Positions 61,573 to 64,000 of a stretch of DNA of 64,000 nt are shown piece after piece. Each line of letters opens with the position of its first letter. Position 1 is the stretch's first letter. The notes under the pieces were generated by a model. The model searched no databases and was not told the DNA's origin. It saw only the letters and a list, made by a program, of their open reading frames with translations. The DNA comes from Haloarcula limicola (GTDB lineage: Archaea > Halobacteriota > Halobacteria > Halobacteriales > Haloarculaceae), in the NCBI RefSeq assembly GCF_010119205.1, contig NZ_WRXM01000001.1, positions 1,488,001-1,552,000 of the forward strand, written 5' to 3'. The position numbers and the translations under genes were made by a program.

Positions 61573-61832
61573 CGAGGGTCTGAGCGCACGCGAGGACCCT
61601 CGGCGGAACGGCGACTGCAGGGAGCCGTGGAGTAGCGAGGGGCGCGCGACCACAGGGAGCGCGGCCCTCGAAAGCGACGCGGTGAGCGGTAGCGAGGCCG
61701 CGCCAGCGGCCTCGTTCAGTCGAGCGGGTAGCGCCCGCGAGACAGCGACCCGTGGGGCAGTAGCGAGGGTCTGAGCGCACGCGAAGAACCTCGGCGGAAC
61801 GGGGAGGAACGACCCGTGGAGCAGTAGCGAGA
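61569..61832 (+). repeat. GTAGCGAG direct-repeat tract
   Basis: GTAGCGAG occurs five times, at 61569, 61632, 61689, 61760 and 61824, spaced 57-71 nt. The units at 61569-61611 and 61760-61802 match at 41 of 43 bases. A perfect 8-bp hairpin GAGGCCGC/GCGGCCTC is at 61694-61713. The tract begins at the stop codon of the GH15 gene and is noncoding. Part of it matches the hisE 3' element. Confidence 0.8.
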
Positions 61833-61895
61833 TCCCGTCACAGAGACTGACCTGAGAGCTAGATTTAAGCCGCCGGCAAGTGGTTCCCCGTCCGT

Positions 61896-62657
61896 ATGAG
61901 TGGGGCGACGATACGCGGAACGATAGAGGGACTGGGCAGACGAGCGAATCCCGCGTTCGCGGCCGGGGTGGTGGCCGTCTCGATCGCGGCGCTGGCCGCC
62001 ACGACAGTCGTGTCGATCCGTCAGCACACGTACGTCCACGTCATGGCGGGGGTCCTCTGGACCGGCACCGACATCTTCATCGGCGCGATCCTCGGGCCGG
62101 TCATCGGCGGTCTAGAGGAGGAACAGAGCGCCGCCGTCTTCGAGCGACTGACGCCCAAAACCGCCTTCTTCCTGCCGTCGATGGCGTTTCTCACCATCGC
62201 CTCGGGCATCGCGCTGGCGCTCCGACTGGAGATCTTCGCCCACTCGGGGCCGTGGCTCGCGCTGTTCACGGCGGCGAACGTAATCCCGATACTCCTGTTG
62301 CTCGGCTGGCGGCTGAACGCGTACGGGGACTGGCGCTGGCAGGTGCCGTTCGCCGTCGGTACCGTCGGCTCGCTGGCGTGGGTCGCCACCACTATCGGCG
62401 CGTTCCAGATGACCTCGCCGGCCATCGTCGTGGCGCTGGCGCTCGTCACCGTCCTCTCGGTGCAGGGCTTCGGCTTCTTGATGCCCGGCGAGGTCCGAAT
62501 CTACAAAGAGATGGTGTCGGCCGCGCCGAACACGGGCGTCATCTCGGCGGTCGGTCAGCAAAACGCCATGCTCGGCGGCGTGCAGGGCCTCGTCCAACTG
62601 CTGCTCATCGCCGACATGGTGTACCTGCGCTGGGGCGGCTTTCCCGGGTTGCTGTAA
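61896..62657 (+). CDS. Multi-helix membrane protein, CopD/DUF2269-like
   Basis: 253 residues with about seven helices. HVMAGVLWTGTDIFIGAILG has the His-Trp pattern of CopD/DUF2269-like membrane proteins, which bind copper or haem. IYKEMVSAAP and VISAVGQQN separate later helices. The start (ATG 61896) lies about 30 nt after a TATA-like AGATTTAAG (61861-61869). The function is not settled; a haem or copper role is only suggested by the conserved His. Confidence 0.7.
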   Translation: MSGATIRGTIEGLGRRANPAFAAGVVAVSIAALAATTVVSIRQHTYVHVMAGVLWTGTDIFIGAILGPVIGGLEEEQSAAVFERLTPKTAFFLPSMAFLTIASGIALALRLEIFAHSGPWLALFTAANVIPILLLLGWRLNAYGDWRWQVPFAVGTVGSLAWVATTIGAFQMTSPAIVVALALVTVLSVQGFGFLMPGEVRIYKEMVSAAPNTGVISAVGQQNAMLGGVQGLVQLLLIADMVYLRWGGFPGLL

Positions 62658-62691
62658 CCGTTCGAGAACCGCCCGCTACTCACTCACTCGC

Positions 62692-63012
62692 TCACTCGCT
62701 ATCTGTCGGTGCGAACCGATGCCGGACGACGTCGTTGTCGTCGTCCCACTCGAACTCGTCGTGGACGCGAGCGAGCCGGTCGCGATAGGCGTCTAAGTCT
62801 GCGGAGCCCTCGCGCCGCGCGTCCTCGTCGGTCAGGTCGCCGAGCGTCCGCTCCGTCACGTCGGTCACTTCGTAAGTGGTCCCGTCTATATCGAACGTGT
62901 CGCCCTCGTCGGCGTAGCGGTGGCCGCGGTGCATCTGGGTGATCTCCCCGTCGGCGGCCATCCGCTGGACGTGCTCGTTGGGCAGGAGTTCGCCGGCGTC
63001 GATGTGTGCCAT
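62692..63012 (-). CDS. ASCH-domain protein
   Basis: 106 residues from the ATG at 63012. MHRGHRYADEGDTFDIDG and YEVTDVTERTLGDLTDEDAR fit the ASCH domain, a PUA-like fold that binds RNA or modified bases. It is short and has no second domain. Longer starts in the frame add a region antisense to nothing but with poor character. The stretch before the next gene is 140 bp. Confidence 0.75.
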   Translation of the reverse strand: MAHIDAGELLPNEHVQRMAADGEITQMHRGHRYADEGDTFDIDGTTYEVTDVTERTLGDLTDEDARREGSADLDAYRDRLARVHDEFEWDDDNDVVRHRFAPTDSE

Positions 63013-63151
63013 ATCGGGCGTACGAACCGGCCGGTGAAAAACGTGGGTCGCAGTTATTTGGGGGGCCGCCTCACCAGTGTCCGCGCGCACCCCTCGCACG
63101 GCTGTCACCGATTGGACGCGTTTTTACGCGCTGGCCGTCTACGACGGCCCA

Positions 63152-64000
63152 ATGAGCCATCCTTTCGAGAATCTCCCGACGACGCCGACCGCCGAGGAGG
63201 TCGTCGACAAGGCCTTCTCGCGGGCGACGCGGGCCGGCGGCGCGAAAGAGGGCGTCGAGGCCCAGCAGTCGATGCTGATGACCGCCTCGAACATCGTCTC
63301 GGACAACCTCCAGAACGTCGCCCAGTCGTGGCCGACGATCGACGAGTTGGACCCGTTCTACGTCGAACTGGCCGACGCCGTCGTCGGCGAGGCCTACCCG
63401 TCCGAGGACGACCCGGGCGTCGACGCCCTGAAACAGCACCTCTCCGAGGTCTCGTGGGCCGGGCGCAAGGCCAAGGAGATCCGACAGGAGTACGAGGGCC
63501 GGCTGGTCCGCGGCGACAAGGACACCGCCCGCAAGCTCCGCAAGCAGGCGTTCGCCCGCATCGCCGACGTGGTCGAGGAGGTCGAGGGCGACCTCGCGGC
63601 CGTCTCGACGGCCAGAGACGCGCTGAAGGGGCTGCCGGACATCCGCCCGGACGAGCCGGCCATCGTCGTCGCGGGCTACCCCAACGTCGGGAAGTCCTCG
63701 TTCGTCAACCGCGTCACGCGCGCGGACAACGAGATCGCTTCGTATCCGTTCACGACGACCCAGATCCGCGTCGGCCACTTCGAGGACCAGCGCATCCGCT
63801 ATCAACTGGTGGACACGCCGGGCCTGCTCGACCGGCCGCCGGAGGAGCGCAACGAGATCGAGTCGCAGGCCGTCAGCGCGCTCGAACACCTCGCCGACGC
63901 CGTTCTCGTCCTCGTCGACCCGAGCGAGGAGTGCGGCTATCCGCTCGCCCAGCAACTCGAACTGCGAAACGATATTCAGAGCCGTTTCGACGTGCCGGTG
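63152..64000 (+). CDS. NOG1-type GTPase (3' truncated)
   Basis: 283 codons are visible; the frame runs off the end. An N-terminal helical domain (1-165) precedes the G domain: Walker A GYPNVGKSS (175-183), G2 Thr in YPFTTTQ, G3 DTPG (221-224). This order, with the N-terminal NOG1 domain, fits the archaeal NOG1/Obg-HflX GTPase used in large-subunit ribosome assembly. NKxD and the C-terminus are outside the window. The start at 63152 (MSHPFENLPTTPTAEE) is the usual one for the family. Confidence 0.93.
   Translation, partial: MSHPFENLPTTPTAEEVVDKAFSRATRAGGAKEGVEAQQSMLMTASNIVSDNLQNVAQSWPTIDELDPFYVELADAVVGEAYPSEDDPGVDALKQHLSEVSWAGRKAKEIRQEYEGRLVRGDKDTARKLRKQAFARIADVVEEVEGDLAAVSTARDALKGLPDIRPDEPAIVVAGYPNVGKSSFVNRVTRADNEIASYPFTTTQIRVGHFEDQRIRYQLVDTPGLLDRPPEERNEIESQAVSALEHLADAVLVLVDPSEECGYPLAQQLELRNDIQSRFDVPV

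Noticed and set aside
61569-61832. CRISPR array
   Set aside because: The repeats are imperfect, differ in length, have related rather than unique spacers and no cas gene is nearby.
1-64000. tRNA, rRNA or other known RNA genes
   Set aside because: I looked for cloverleaf-like GTTC-containing stretches and conserved rRNA words and saw none; a tRNA or covariance search would be needed to exclude them fully.

Overview
The window is high-GC DNA from a haloarchaeon (class Halobacteria). The evidence is the strongly acidic proteins, the leaderless genes with a TATA-like box about 27 nt before the start codon, archaeal ribosomal protein L10e/uL16, archaeal NucS, TrmB-family regulation, HalOD1 and other haloarchaeal-only families, and Tat-dependent substrate-binding lipoproteins. 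A genus cannot be read from the sequence; the Haloarcula/Halomicrobium side of the class is only a guess. Both edges cut genes: a TauE/SafE permease at base 1 and a NOG1-type GTPase at base 64000. I saw no rRNA, tRNA, CRISPR array, IS element or integrase.

Layout. 1-1.8 kb: TauE/SafE permease, UspA, thioredoxin-like protein. 1.8-9.05 kb: a surface-protein locus with a membrane-bound HTH regulator, four small exported proteins (three with the same unusual signal sequence), a rhomboid-like protein, an S26 signal peptidase and a DUF5305-type protein. It resembles a TasA/SipW or archaeal bundling-pilus system. 9.1-13.5 kb: DNA mismatch repair (mutS, nucS) with a HalOD1 gene behind a palindromic operator. 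13.6-16.3 kb: zinc-ribbon protein, sugar dehydrogenase, aldo/keto reductase, small proteins. 16.9-27.6 kb: three large exported proteins, including a 2482-residue malectin/propeller protein and proteins with cohesin-like and dockerin-like modules. 27.7-34.4 kb: a stress-like island with a PRC-barrel protein, a GvpH-like small heat-shock protein, a 31-residue membrane peptide, a four-gene operon of extremely acidic proteins of unknown function and a DJ-1/PfpI protein. 34.4-39.5 kb: methyltransferase, quinone-reductase-like enzyme, tandem cold-shock genes, DUF429, sugar nucleotidyltransferase.

39.6-46.6 kb is a maltodextrin uptake and hydrolysis locus (malG, malF, malE divergent from a GH13 enzyme and malK). 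It is functionally linked to 55.9-61.6 kb, where a TrmB-type regulator is divergent from two GH15 glucoamylase-like genes: import of oligosaccharides, cytoplasmic hydrolysis to glucose, and sugar-responsive control. Between them lie hisE, pdxT, a PrsW-like protease, riboflavin synthase, pgk and gap (glycolysis/gluconeogenesis), an Hsp20, a RimK-like ligase, L10e and a glutathionyl-hydroquinone-reductase-like enzyme. 61.6-64 kb: a GC-rich direct-repeat tract, a membrane protein, an ASCH protein and the NOG1-like GTPase.

Most notable: the acidic four-gene operon with its GvpH-like chaperone and micropeptide; the TasA/SipW-like locus with a stretched rhomboid; the cohesin/dockerin-like surface cluster; a repeat family whose copies begin at stop codons of unrelated genes; and a run of perfect hairpins with GAA loops downstream of rpl10e.
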